A stretch of DNA of 64,000 nt from Trueperaceae bacterium (GCA_002707365.1 PAMQ01000007.1:176341-240340); one strand, 5' to 3'. Counted from the first letter of the stretch, positions 43,294 through 51,907 are shown. Program-made: numbers and translations. The notes: generated by a model from the sequence alone, not told the origin.

Positions 43294-45456
43294 TTAGGAG
43301 AAATCTAAGGGCATCCTGCGAATCCTTTTGCCTGTTAGCGCAAACACAGCATTGGCGACAGCGGCGGCTACAGGACCCATCGGCGGCTCACCCATTCCAA
43401 ACGGTTCTTCCCCACTTTCGACTAATACAACATCTATTTCTGGGGTCTCCCGTAACGTCAAAAGGGGGTACTGATCAAAATTCCTGGCCCGTGGCAAACT
43501 GTTAGAAAAACTCACGTTCTCCTTCAGAGTAGAACTTAGTGCCATTACTATTGAACCTTGAGTCTGGGCAATCGCTCCATCGGGGTTTATAACAAGTCCC
43601 GGATCAACAGCTGCAGTCACCCGATGAACATAAATTACATTGTTCTCCACCGAAACTTCGGCAATCTGAGCAACCACAGTCCGAACATTAGTGCAACAAG
43701 CTATACCTTGGGCTCGACCAGTTGGCAACGGCCCTCCCCAATCAGCATGCTCTGCAGCAGTTTCTAGAACTTTGCGCAGCCGTAAAGCTTCTTCATCACC
43801 GGATAAGTGATTCATTCGGAACTCTAATGGATCTACCCCTGCATTTATTGCAAGCTCGTCAAAGAAACTCTCTACAGCAAACGTGTTTGCAAGTAAGCCC
43901 AATCCACGCCACCAAGTAGTTTTAATAGGCAACGAAACCCTTTGCTGGGTCACACGCCGATGTGGCACAGCATATTGGATTGTAGCGCCCTTCCAAGCAG
44001 CAAAATCGGCTCCCATCACGGCACCAGCCACCGCAGGAAGGTCAGCAAGACTTACGTCACCACTAGCTAGCTGATGTTCTATTGCTTCAACTCGACCGCC
44101 CTTCAAAGAACCTCGGAGAACGCTGTGGGTAGGTGGCCTGAAGCTTCCGAACAAAAAATCTTCTTCCCTAGTCCAACCCACATGTACAGGACGACCTGCC
44201 GCCTGAGAAAGTCGTGCAGCCTCACCAGCTACCTCTACATTCAACTTACGGCCAAATCCCCCTCCCAGATAGGTCGGCATAACCTCTACATCTGACCGCT
44301 TTCTCTTCAGAATGCTTGCTAGTTCTTTCTGAACCAACTCCGGTGACTGCGTGGAAACCCAAGCTTGAACACCGTCTGAACGTACGTCTACCAAGGCTGC
44401 TTGCGGTTCAAGATGGGCGTGATAGGCCGGTGGTGAACGATACTCTGCTGAAATTAATTGGTCTTTGTTTTGTAGGTTAGCTCGCGTTCTACCGTGACGC
44501 TGAATCAAAACACCACGGCCGTCTTGAACGGTCGTGACCCGTTCAATATCTTCAGTTCCAAACGACTCCACAACGCTCCAACGCAGTTCCAGGTGCTTTA
44601 AGGCTTCGGTGGCCTCTTTGCGACTAGTCGCCACCACCCCAGCAAAACCGTCCTCCACCAAAACTGTAATCACGCCAGGCTGTTCGATAGCCCGACCTGG
44701 AGAGGCATATTCTAATTCACTTCCAAGTTCCTTAGGTCGGGCTACTACCCCATAGCCCATCCCGTCAATATATTTATCGTAGCCATACGTTGCCACGCCA
44801 GTTAATTTCGATAAAGAATCTACCCTAGGAAGAGATTTACCAATGTATCTATATTCGCGCCTGGGCTTTAATGTCGGAATAACTTCTGGTACTTCCCACT
44901 CTCCAGCAGTAACTGCAATTTCTCCGTACGAAAGTTTCTCAGTAAAGTCGTTTCTTTGAAAGACATAACCGTTCGTAGCCACAACTAATTCAGGGGAAAG
45001 GGACCATAGGTCTGCCGCCTTTATTCGGATCATTTCGCGCAGTGTGGCTGCAACTTCCCGAAGCGGATCGAAAAGGGAGTTTATTGAACTACTACCACCA
45101 GTACCGAAAGGGTCGTTAAGCCCCCGAACAGTACTGGCTTGCACCACCTTGATATCTTTCCATTCGATCTCGAGTTCCTCGGCAGCAATCTGGGCTAGAG
45201 CTGTATGTACACCTTGTCCCATCTCAACTTTCGGCGAGTACAGTTTAACCGTGCTGTCTGGCAAAATTTCGAACCAAAGATTGGGAGGCGCTTTCACTGT
45301 CCCTGGTGCAGTAGAATCATCAAGGTACCGAGCTAAGGCAAGCCTACCCTCACGCACTCCAACCGTCAATCCAATTGCAAGTCCCGAACCCAGTAGTCCA
45401 AATCCGATAAGGAAGCCTCTTCGAGAAATACGCCAACGTCGTTTTTCTGACCTCAT
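43294..45456 (-). CDS. Molybdenum hydroxylase large subunit (isoquinoline 1-oxidoreductase beta-like), Tat-exported
   Basis: About 720 aa, xanthine-oxidase-superfamily molybdopterin subunit of the IorB type. The N-terminus carries a twin-arginine signal (RISRRGFLIGFGLLGSG). Landmarks: SPKVEMGQGVHTALAQIAAEE near residue 70, FGTGGSSSINSL near 110, PTYLGGGFGRKLNVEVAGEA near 395, TTWWRGLGLLANTFAVESFFDE near 520, and GMGEPPMGPVAAAVANAVF at the end, which holds the catalytic Glu. It hydroxylates an N-heterocycle or oxidises an aldehyde in the periplasm. ATG 45456 overlaps the small subunit's stop by 4 nt. Family symbol iorB; substrate unproven. Confidence 0.9.
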   Translation of the reverse strand: MRSEKRRWRISRRGFLIGFGLLGSGLAIGLTVGVREGRLALARYLDDSTAPGTVKAPPNLWFEILPDSTVKLYSPKVEMGQGVHTALAQIAAEELEIEWKDIKVVQASTVRGLNDPFGTGGSSSINSLFDPLREVAATLREMIRIKAADLWSLSPELVVATNGYVFQRNDFTEKLSYGEIAVTAGEWEVPEVIPTLKPRREYRYIGKSLPRVDSLSKLTGVATYGYDKYIDGMGYGVVARPKELGSELEYASPGRAIEQPGVITVLVEDGFAGVVATSRKEATEALKHLELRWSVVESFGTEDIERVTTVQDGRGVLIQRHGRTRANLQNKDQLISAEYRSPPAYHAHLEPQAALVDVRSDGVQAWVSTQSPELVQKELASILKRKRSDVEVMPTYLGGGFGRKLNVEVAGEAARLSQAAGRPVHVGWTREEDFLFGSFRPPTHSVLRGSLKGGRVEAIEHQLASGDVSLADLPAVAGAVMGADFAAWKGATIQYAVPHRRVTQQRVSLPIKTTWWRGLGLLANTFAVESFFDELAINAGVDPLEFRMNHLSGDEEALRLRKVLETAAEHADWGGPLPTGRAQGIACCTNVRTVVAQIAEVSVENNVIYVHRVTAAVDPGLVINPDGAIAQTQGSIVMALSSTLKENVSFSNSLPRARNFDQYPLLTLRETPEIDVVLVESGEEPFGMGEPPMGPVAAAVANAVFALTGKRIRRMPLDFS

Positions 45457-45917
45457 GAATCTTCTCGAGCTATTTCTGCGGCCATCGCTACAGCAGTCTT
45501 GATACGCACATAACATCCACAACGACAGTAATTTCCGGTCATTGCCTCAACAATCTCAGTCTCATTGGGTGCCGAATTCTTCTCTAAAAAAGCCGCTGCT
45601 GTCATCATTTGTCCGCTCATGCACCAACTACACTGTGGTACCTCTAATTCCAAGAAAGCCCTCTGGACAGGATGCAGGCCTCCAGAAGCCGAGAGTCCTT
45701 CAATAGTGGTTATCTCTCGACCCTCGGCAGCAGCGACGGTGGTTATGCAGGACCTAGTTACTTGACCGTCTAGATGTACAGTGCAGGAACCGCAAATTCC
45801 TAGTCCGCAACCGTATTTGGTACCGGTCATTCCGAGAGCATCCCGCAAAACCCATAGCAAGAGATCATCGGGAGATACGTCAACGTTGTGGGGACGCCCA
45901 TTAACAATCAATTCCAT
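45453..45917 (-). CDS. Molybdenum hydroxylase [2Fe-2S] subunit (isoquinoline 1-oxidoreductase alpha-like)
   Basis: 154 aa electron-transfer subunit with both clusters. The plant-ferredoxin-type cluster is in CGLGICGSCTVHLDG near residue 40 plus a further Cys in RSCIT; the second helical-domain cluster uses QCSWCMSGQMM near 97 and GNYCRCGCYVRI near 130. It passes electrons from the Mo centre to an acceptor. No FAD subunit is adjacent, which fits the IorAB-type two-subunit enzymes that use a cytochrome or dye-like acceptor. It is the first gene of the pair. ATG 45917 has no clear ribosome site. Confidence 0.93.
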   Translation of the reverse strand: MELIVNGRPHNVDVSPDDLLLWVLRDALGMTGTKYGCGLGICGSCTVHLDGQVTRSCITTVAAAEGREITTIEGLSASGGLHPVQRAFLELEVPQCSWCMSGQMMTAAAFLEKNSAPNETEIVEAMTGNYCRCGCYVRIKTAVAMAAEIAREDS

Positions 45918-46026
45918 TAATTACCATTTTGCGCTCTAATAGTGAGGGGTACTGCAAGGTGGGTTGCAATATGGCGATGATACTTAGCCTTGCCTTCTCA
46001 CACAAAAAGCATATTATTGGAGGGTC

Positions 46027-46995
46027 GTGAGTGTAACACTTACAGAAATCCGCTCTGCTGCCCACCGAATTGCAAACGCAGCAATCCGTACCCCACTAGT
46101 GAAACTACCCTTAAAAGGTGAGGTGTACGCTAAGACCGAAAACCTACAAAAGACCGGATCGTTCAAGTACCGTGGTGCCTATAACTTCCTAGCTTCGCTA
46201 AATCCTGACGAAAGAAGATTAGGGGTCGTCGCCCATTCAAGCGGCAATCACGCACAGGCAGTTGCACTTGCAGCCAAATCGTTTGGAGTTCCAGCCACGC
46301 TAGTTATTCCTGAAGGCGCACCTGAAATCAAAATCCGCAAGACTATCGAACATGGTGCTAAAGTCTTACGGTGTAAAAACAACAGAGCTGACCGGACGAG
46401 AGTTGCTAAAGAGGTGGTCGAGGCAACAGGCCAGGTCCTGATTCCTCCGTTTGAACACCCTTGGGTCATTGCTGGTCAGGGAACAGTCGGCATTGAAATA
46501 GTCGAGGACCTTCCTGAGGTTAGCAACGTCATTGTGTGCGTCGGTGGTGGCGGCCTGATAGCTGGAATAAGTACTGCAGTCAAGTCGATTTGTCCTGAAG
46601 CTAAAGTAATTGGCGTAGAACCTGAACTAGCTGGAGATGCCGCCCAGTCGTTTGAAACAGGCAGCCCCGTAGAGTGGCCTGCTGAGGATGTAACCCGAAC
46701 AATCGCGGACGGAGTTCGAACTCAACGGGTTGGGGATTTGAACTTCTCTATTATTCAGGATCATGTTGACGGCTTTGTTACTGTTACCGAAGAAGAAATA
46801 CTACAAGCAACACGCTGGTACGCCCTAGAGGCACACGTAATGGTTGAACCTACTGGCGCACTGGCCCTAGCTGGTTACCGTATGCTCCTACGAGAGATCT
46901 ATCCAAACCTAACCCTTAACCCAGGACCAACAGTTCTGTTAATTAGTGGGGGGAACATTGAACCCAAGTTGATGGCAAAAATCATCCAGTCATAG
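46027..46995 (+). CDS. PLP-dependent threonine/serine dehydratase-like protein
   Basis: 322 aa, fold type II. The PLP Lys is in KTGSFKYRGAYNFL near residue 52, HSSGNHAQAVALAAK near 75 is the Asn loop, and CVGGGGLIAGIS near 178 is the phosphate-binding Gly loop. The C-terminus ends with SGGNIEPKLMAKI. There is no ACT regulatory domain, so it is a short catabolic-type threonine dehydratase or a serine racemase/hydroxyaspartate-type enzyme. GTG 46027 follows GGAGG closely. It is divergent from the molybdenum hydroxylase operon. Confidence 0.92.
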   Translation: MSVTLTEIRSAAHRIANAAIRTPLVKLPLKGEVYAKTENLQKTGSFKYRGAYNFLASLNPDERRLGVVAHSSGNHAQAVALAAKSFGVPATLVIPEGAPEIKIRKTIEHGAKVLRCKNNRADRTRVAKEVVEATGQVLIPPFEHPWVIAGQGTVGIEIVEDLPEVSNVIVCVGGGGLIAGISTAVKSICPEAKVIGVEPELAGDAAQSFETGSPVEWPAEDVTRTIADGVRTQRVGDLNFSIIQDHVDGFVTVTEEEILQATRWYALEAHVMVEPTGALALAGYRMLLREIYPNLTLNPGPTVLLISGGNIEPKLMAKIIQS

Positions 46996-47004
46996 TTATT
47001 GGGG

Positions 47005-47010
47005 TAAAAT
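47005..47010 (+). promoter_or_regulatory. Leaderless -10 box TAAAAT of the small membrane protein gene
   Basis: TAAAAT ends 6 nt before GTG 47017; no ribosome site is present. Confidence 0.45.
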
Positions 47011-47016
47011 AGCTGA

Positions 47017-47397
47017 GTGTCGTCGCTAGTAGCCATTGTGCTGGTGTTATACGGCCTTTTGATTTCGTTTTGCCTAATTTTTTGGGCAGTTTTGAAGGTA
47101 CGACGCGCAAGCTCTAAAAATACATCGCAGCTGAATCATGACGAATCCCACGCATGGCCACGAACCAATCGCTCTAAAGATCTTACTATTTTGAAAATAC
47201 CTAGCGATGATCAAGGATCTAATCAAATACCTAGCTCAGGCATAAATAGCCTAGAAGGGTCAAGTGGAAACCCTGACGCTAAAACTAACGATCCTGACTT
47301 AAGACAAGCAGAACGGATCCAACCTAAGCATAATTCTCGGGAAAATGATGCCTTCGAAAGATTCCTTCGGGGCGACAGAGACAGAAAGGGGTCCTAA
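47017..47397 (+). CDS. Small single-pass membrane protein, hypothetical
   Basis: 126 aa. One N-terminal membrane helix (residues 3-27, LVAIVLVLYGLLISFCLIFW), then a basic stop-transfer patch (KVRRASSKN). The rest is polar and probably disordered, rich in Asn, Ser, Asp and Lys, ending in FERFLRGDRDRKGS. No known domain. Start GTG 47017 follows a -10 box by 6 nt. It precedes the gamma-carboxylase homologue on the same strand; a link is possible but not shown. Confidence 0.6.
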   Translation: MSSLVAIVLVLYGLLISFCLIFWAVLKVRRASSKNTSQLNHDESHAWPRTNRSKDLTILKIPSDDQGSNQIPSSGINSLEGSSGNPDAKTNDPDLRQAERIQPKHNSRENDAFERFLRGDRDRKGS

Positions 47398-47643
47398 AAT
47401 CTATTCGGTCGCGCAGCAATCCTAAGAAATTTATGCAAAGACGTTAATCTCCAGCTTATGGCCACATTCTGTACCAAATAATTTCAAAGCGAACTTGTGA
47501 TCATGAGCTGCATAGAATCCGATATTTGTACGAATTTCGAAATTACTTTGTACCAAGCAATGTCGTGAGACATGATATCCTCAACCCACCTTGAGTTACG
47601 GGAAATTAAGATCTGTTTTGAGTTTCGCGCGCCATCAGAAACC

Positions 47644-49188
47644 ATGACTGACCTAAATAGGGCATCTCGCCAACAAACCTCACAGACGCCTAAGCCCTCT
47701 ATTATCGCTCACCTGTTTACTGATCTCGATGGCACCAGCCTCGCGGTTTTCCGTATAGCCTTCGGCCTGATCATGCACTGGGAAGTCTGGCGTTATTTCT
47801 TGAACGATTGGATTCGGGAGTACTACATTTGGCCTGCCTTTAATTTTCCCTACCCTTTTTTTGAATGGGTAACTCCCTGGGCTGGCAGCGGAATGTTCTT
47901 ACACTTTGCTGTCCTCGGCATCCTCTCACTATTTATCACAACAGGTCTTTTTTACAGAATAAGTGCGCCTCTATTCTTTGTTGGCATTACATATGTTTTC
48001 CTACTTGAAGAATCTCATTACCTGAATCACATGTACTTGGTGTGCCTACTTAGCTTCCTGCTGATTTTTGTCCCAGCTAACCGATGCCTATCGCTTGACA
48101 AGATCATTATCGGCAAAGGATGGGGAACTAAAATCCCTGCGTGGTCCCTTTACTTGATTGGAAGTCAGATAGCAATTCCTTACTTCTTTGGTGGTGTAGC
48201 TAAGATTGGCACCGATTGGCTTCTCGCGCGACCACTTGCAATCGGTCTCGCTGGATTTGCTGACCTGCCCCTTGTAGGTCCTATGTTTGAACAGACTTGG
48301 GGACTCCTGTTCATTGCCTACAGTGGCCTTCTCCTTGATTTATTTATTGTTCCCTTACTACTATGGCCCCGGAGCAGAAGTATCGCCTTCTCTTTAATCA
48401 CTGGCTTTCATCTATTAAATGCCTTCTGGTTCCAGATCGGTATTTTCCCATGGTTCATGATGCTTGCTGGCACAATCTTTTTTTCTCCAGACTGGCCACA
48501 AAAAATGCTTATGCGAATCAAATCTGTCTCTAGATTAGGGCAATGGGGAGTGGGGATCACTGGGTTACTGGGCGGCTTAATTGCCTGGGCAGCGATTGGG
48601 CTATCCCTTGTGCCAATCCTTGTTGGTATTCTTTCAGGGCTAGTAATTTCCTGGTTAGCAATTGACGCATTATGGCCAGAAGAAAAGTCATTGTCGCTAC
48701 CGAATAAAACTTTTTATACCATCACTAAATCGCACAAAGTTACGAGCATTCTCCTCGCATTATGGATGATTTTTCAAGTAACCATTCCGCTACGACACTA
48801 CTTAATTCCAAGTGTGGTGCATTGGACTGAGGAAGGTCATCGCTTTGCTTGGCACATGAAGCTCCGCGCTAAAGAGGCAAAGGTGCGTTTCTTTGCTTAT
48901 AAACCAAAAACTGGAGAAGCTAAAAGCATAAATCCCCTTTTCACCCTCACGGCACGACAGTATCAAAAAATGTCTAGCCGACCAGACATGATCCGGCAAT
49001 TTTCCCGCTATCTAAAACTCAATCTTGATCCGACCGGAACCGAAGGTATTGAGATTAGAGTTGATGCTGTTGCTTCTTTAAACGGACGACCAGAACAGCG
49101 CTTAATCGACCCGAAAGTTGATCTTGCATCGGTGAAAACCAGTAAACTGGCGAAAAATTTTTGGATAATACCTCTCAACAATCCCTAA
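47644..49188 (+). CDS. Vitamin K-dependent gamma-carboxylase homologue (HTTM-domain membrane enzyme)
   Basis: About 514 aa from ATG 47644 (538 from ATG 47572). It has an N-terminal multi-helix HTTM domain: SLAVFRIAFGLIMHWEVWRY, EWVTPWAGSGMFLHFAVLG, and EESHYLNHMYLVCLLSFLLI match bacterial VKGC proteins closely. FGGVAKIGTDWL near residue 195 carries the Lys equivalent to the catalytic base of human GGCX. The C-terminal part (MKLRAKEAKVRFFAYKPKTG onward) is a soluble periplasmic-type domain. In animals the enzyme turns Glu into gamma-carboxy-Glu using reduced vitamin K, CO2 and O2. Bacterial roles are mostly unknown. Menaquinone genes occur 6-8 kb upstream. Confidence 0.85.
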   Translation: MTDLNRASRQQTSQTPKPSIIAHLFTDLDGTSLAVFRIAFGLIMHWEVWRYFLNDWIREYYIWPAFNFPYPFFEWVTPWAGSGMFLHFAVLGILSLFITTGLFYRISAPLFFVGITYVFLLEESHYLNHMYLVCLLSFLLIFVPANRCLSLDKIIIGKGWGTKIPAWSLYLIGSQIAIPYFFGGVAKIGTDWLLARPLAIGLAGFADLPLVGPMFEQTWGLLFIAYSGLLLDLFIVPLLLWPRSRSIAFSLITGFHLLNAFWFQIGIFPWFMMLAGTIFFSPDWPQKMLMRIKSVSRLGQWGVGITGLLGGLIAWAAIGLSLVPILVGILSGLVISWLAIDALWPEEKSLSLPNKTFYTITKSHKVTSILLALWMIFQVTIPLRHYLIPSVVHWTEEGHRFAWHMKLRAKEAKVRFFAYKPKTGEAKSINPLFTLTARQYQKMSSRPDMIRQFSRYLKLNLDPTGTEGIEIRVDAVASLNGRPEQRLIDPKVDLASVKTSKLAKNFWIIPLNNP

Positions 49189-49281
49189 ATTCAGAGTGTC
49201 CTTGAGGACAGATAGGGGCCCTCCTTTGCCAGATATACGTTGCAATAGACGTCTTGTCAAAGTGATAAACCCGTTCTGAAA

Positions 49282-49303
49282 GAACACAGTGTTCGCGTAT
49301 ACT
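49282..49303 (+). promoter_or_regulatory. Palindrome GAACACAGTGTTC within a putative promoter
   Basis: A perfect 6+1+6 palindrome (49282-49294) is followed 3 nt later by TATACT (49298-49303), with a weak TTCTGA -35 at 49274. A repressor bound here would block polymerase. It lies about 65 nt before the start at 49367. Confidence 0.45.
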
Positions 49304-49366
49304 CCTGCCTATAGCAGTTCTGAAACGACTTACCGGATGGTAACCAAGTTTCTAGAGAGGATTATT

Positions 49367-49909
49367 ATGAGGAGATTTATTTTTCTCGCTATTGCCGTTT
49401 ACTTCTTAGCGTCCGGAAGTGGGATCTTCACCAAAACACCGCCTCGGTGGTTAGACGTCGGTATTGGCATAGTCTTTCTAGTAATGTCCAATGCCGCCCG
49501 AACACGCCGTTCATCCATGAGAGAGCTGAATGAAACTGGCCAATCAGCCGTAGTGGAACCCAATGAAGAGCAACTTTGGGAGATTAATACCCTAATCTCA
49601 GAGGGAAAAGAGCTTGAAGCAATCAAGAGATATCAAGATCAGACCGGGGTAAAATTTAGTGAAGCTAAAGCATATGTCGAAAGCCTTGTGAAGGACATGG
49701 CGGACGAATCCTTATCATCAGCTCGGAACGAACATTCTAAAGAAGGTCTCGATGAAACCCCTAAACTGCCCCTTCGGACAGACCTTGAGAAGGCAATAAG
49801 TACAATCGCTAGTTCTGACAAGAACGAGGCGATTCAGAAGGTCATTTCACTTACTGGCATCAGTTTGTCAGAAGCTCAGACTTATGTTGAGAGCCTAGAT
49901 CGATCTTAA
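49367..49909 (+). CDS. Membrane protein with two ribosomal L7/L12-C-terminal-like repeats
   Basis: About 180 aa. Two hydrophobic helices lie near residues 4-16 and 26-40. Two related segments follow: LISEGKELEAIKRYQDQTG + VKFSEAKAYVESL near 72, and IASSDKNEAIQKVISLTG + ISLSEAQTYVESL near 146. The pattern (x-EAI-x6-TG-x-x-x-x-EA-x-x-YVE-x-L) is that of the L7/L12 C-terminal fold, found repeated in other small membrane-associated bacterial proteins of unknown role. Start ATG 49367 is set by AGAGAGG 6 nt upstream. A palindrome-bearing promoter precedes it. Confidence 0.72.
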   Translation: MRRFIFLAIAVYFLASGSGIFTKTPPRWLDVGIGIVFLVMSNAARTRRSSMRELNETGQSAVVEPNEEQLWEINTLISEGKELEAIKRYQDQTGVKFSEAKAYVESLVKDMADESLSSARNEHSKEGLDETPKLPLRTDLEKAISTIASSDKNEAIQKVISLTGISLSEAQTYVESLDRS

Positions 49910-49933
49910 AATCCCATAGTAGCTTACCAACGT

Positions 49934-50965
49934 CTATAAGACCGGCGTAGTACCTGCCCGAAGACGACGTGTGACCCACAATCCCAACGAGAGCAATCCC
50001 GACAACACGAGAACTCCAAGATAATCAATAATCGGAATTCTGATTATCTCATGAATGGTTTCCAAACCACGGCCGCTGTAAATCCAAATCGCACCGACGA
50101 CATAGCAACCTAGAATCAGGCCTCGTAATATTCGAGACAAACCCAAACCATGCATCTGCGTAATAACAAAAATTCCCCCAAACCCGAAAAAAAACATTGG
50201 CCATATTCCATTCCCTTGCATAATTGCTACAAGAGTTCCATGGGCAAGAACCACTACTTCTAAAAACACAGTCCAGTACCTATTCTTATGCGCTCGCGTG
50301 AACATCAAGCCACCTTGGAGAATAAGCAATGTAGTGTAGAAAAAGCCCCATAGATGCCCTGAAAGAGCTTCAGCTGGGTGATACCAGAAGGTGTAAATCA
50401 CAGCCCAGGAAAAGAAGTACCCGTGGTACTTCCTGGCAAACTGCTGGACTCGCTTTCCCAGAGGCACCTTTGCTCCAAAAAACAGGCCACGGCGTTGATT
50501 TTCCATCAACAAGACCCAGATGAGCATGACTATGACCGCTCCCTGACTACTGAAAATAGACACGTCTTGGGCAAGACCGTCATACCAGAGGTGAGTTTGC
50601 AATAGATGAAGAAGGATAAAACTAGCATTAATCGCTAGAGCCACGTAGTTTATCCGATGTAGACCGTTTATATAACGCTTTACTCTTGTCTGCGCATAAT
50701 ATATCAACGCCCACATAGCTAACTGGTGAGCCATGTAGAAGCCCCACGAAGTTACCCGAGACCAGATAGTTGGCTCAGGTAACTTCCAAAAGTACCAGGC
50801 ATATCCCTGGTCAGGAAGCTTAGGAATAGTCTCAAGCCTGGAACCTAGTAACCAAATGAGACCAGTGTAAGCAACGCTAAAAAAGATAATCCCAAAGAGG
50901 ATAGCTGGTTGACTTAATCCGCTAGAGGGTGGGATGGCTGGTCTTTTTTGCAAAGAAGAATTCAC
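49934..50965 (-). CDS. Polytopic membrane protein of unknown function
   Basis: 343 aa with about 9 hydrophobic segments, rich in Trp, Tyr and His. His residues within or beside helices occur in FYMAHQLAMWALIYYA, LLHLLQTHLWYDG, and TFWYHPAEALSGHLWGFFY, which could bind a metal or heme. The C-terminus is basic (WVTRRLRAG). I do not recognise the family. It converges on the L7/L12-like gene and lies next to the gamma-carboxylase gene, but on the opposite strand. Start ATG 50965 has no ribosome site. Confidence 0.7.
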   Translation of the reverse strand: MNSSLQKRPAIPPSSGLSQPAILFGIIFFSVAYTGLIWLLGSRLETIPKLPDQGYAWYFWKLPEPTIWSRVTSWGFYMAHQLAMWALIYYAQTRVKRYINGLHRINYVALAINASFILLHLLQTHLWYDGLAQDVSIFSSQGAVIVMLIWVLLMENQRRGLFFGAKVPLGKRVQQFARKYHGYFFSWAVIYTFWYHPAEALSGHLWGFFYTTLLILQGGLMFTRAHKNRYWTVFLEVVVLAHGTLVAIMQGNGIWPMFFFGFGGIFVITQMHGLGLSRILRGLILGCYVVGAIWIYSGRGLETIHEIIRIPIIDYLGVLVLSGLLSLGLWVTRRLRAGTTPVL

Positions 50966-51141
50966 CGCGTCCGCAGTTTACTAGATAAGTTATCCTAGAA
51001 GTTGTAAGCGGGCCACTATTCCCAGTCTGACCTCAGACCTAACTTATATTTAGAACACTACCTCAGTTATAAAATCAATAACTCAGAAATCCCGAAAAGG
51101 CTAACGATTTTATCGCTTCCCAAAAGCAAACCGGGTAACGT

Positions 51142-51795
51142 TCAGGCAGGAATCTTGGCTAACTCTTTCAGCTTACTGAACGCAACCTCAGCACGTTCAC
51201 GGACTTTATTGTCCTCAGAGCGGCCTGCCATCATCAAGTGCATGTTCATGTGCTGGTCGACATCCCCGAAAATCGAGTTGAGCACTTCAACTTCGTCCCG
51301 ACTTCGGAGACTCGCATCATCCCGAAACATCGTAGTGTAGACGTATTCAAACTGCTGGTGATTCATTATGCCGGTCAGATACTGTTCTAAAACCTGAATG
51401 TAACGCGACAAATCGCTAGTGGTAAGACCCTCAGTAGGCTTAACGTCACCACTGAGAGGAGCCTTTTCTAAACCAGCATCTAGAACCTCAGGAGTGATGT
51501 TCCAGTTATCTACATCGAAAACAGCTTCACCATCCTTGAAGAGGAGTATTTGCGGACTCTCATGGCGAATTCCCGTCATTTCCTCTACCAGGTTACTCGA
51601 GGAACGCCATTCGACAACCCTGATAATCCCTAGCATCAAGTCCTCGCGAGGCTCAAGTTTCTCCTGCAAAAATCCGAATCCCTGCATGGTCTTGTGACAA
51701 GTCCCAGCCTTGAAAATAACGCTTGTCGGATGAGTAGCCAGGAAAGACTGGACCTCCTCAGGGGTACTGAGATTTACTATTCGATCTCTAAGCAT
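51142..51795 (-). CDS. Bacilliredoxin (YtxJ/BrxC)-like domain fused to a colicin-immunity-like domain
   Basis: 217 aa. Residues about 1-110 resemble the monothiol bacilliredoxin YtxJ: VIFKAGTCHKTMQGF near residue 27 has the redox Cys, then VVEWRSSSNLVEEMTGIRHE and SPQILLFKDGEAVF, the family core. Residues about 130-213 resemble the colicin-immunity superfamily (YLTGIMNHQQFEYVYTTMF, EVLNSIFGDVDQHMN, then a charged C-terminal helix). The first half would reduce bacillithiol-mixed disulfides in the cytoplasm; the role of the second is unknown. ATG 51795 has AAGGAG at good spacing. Confidence 0.75.
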   Translation of the reverse strand: MLRDRIVNLSTPEEVQSFLATHPTSVIFKAGTCHKTMQGFGFLQEKLEPREDLMLGIIRVVEWRSSSNLVEEMTGIRHESPQILLFKDGEAVFDVDNWNITPEVLDAGLEKAPLSGDVKPTEGLTTSDLSRYIQVLEQYLTGIMNHQQFEYVYTTMFRDDASLRSRDEVEVLNSIFGDVDQHMNMHLMMAGRSEDNKVRERAEVAFSKLKELAKIPA

Positions 51796-51907
51796 GTTTT
51801 CTCCTTAACCTTGAAGGCTAAAACCTCGTAACTATATTGAAGTCATACACTATCAGTACCCATATTACTGTCAGATACCAACAAGCACAACCTTGGATCG
51901 ATCCCCC

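Noticed and set aside
47533-47544. 12-bp palindrome AATTTCGAAATT upstream of the gamma-carboxylase gene
   Set aside because: AT-rich short palindromes are expected by chance here and no promoter elements are arranged around it.
49282-49294. LexA/SOS box upstream of the L7/L12-like repeat gene
   Set aside because: GAAC and GTTC halves are separated by 5 nt instead of 4, and the gene has no link to DNA repair.
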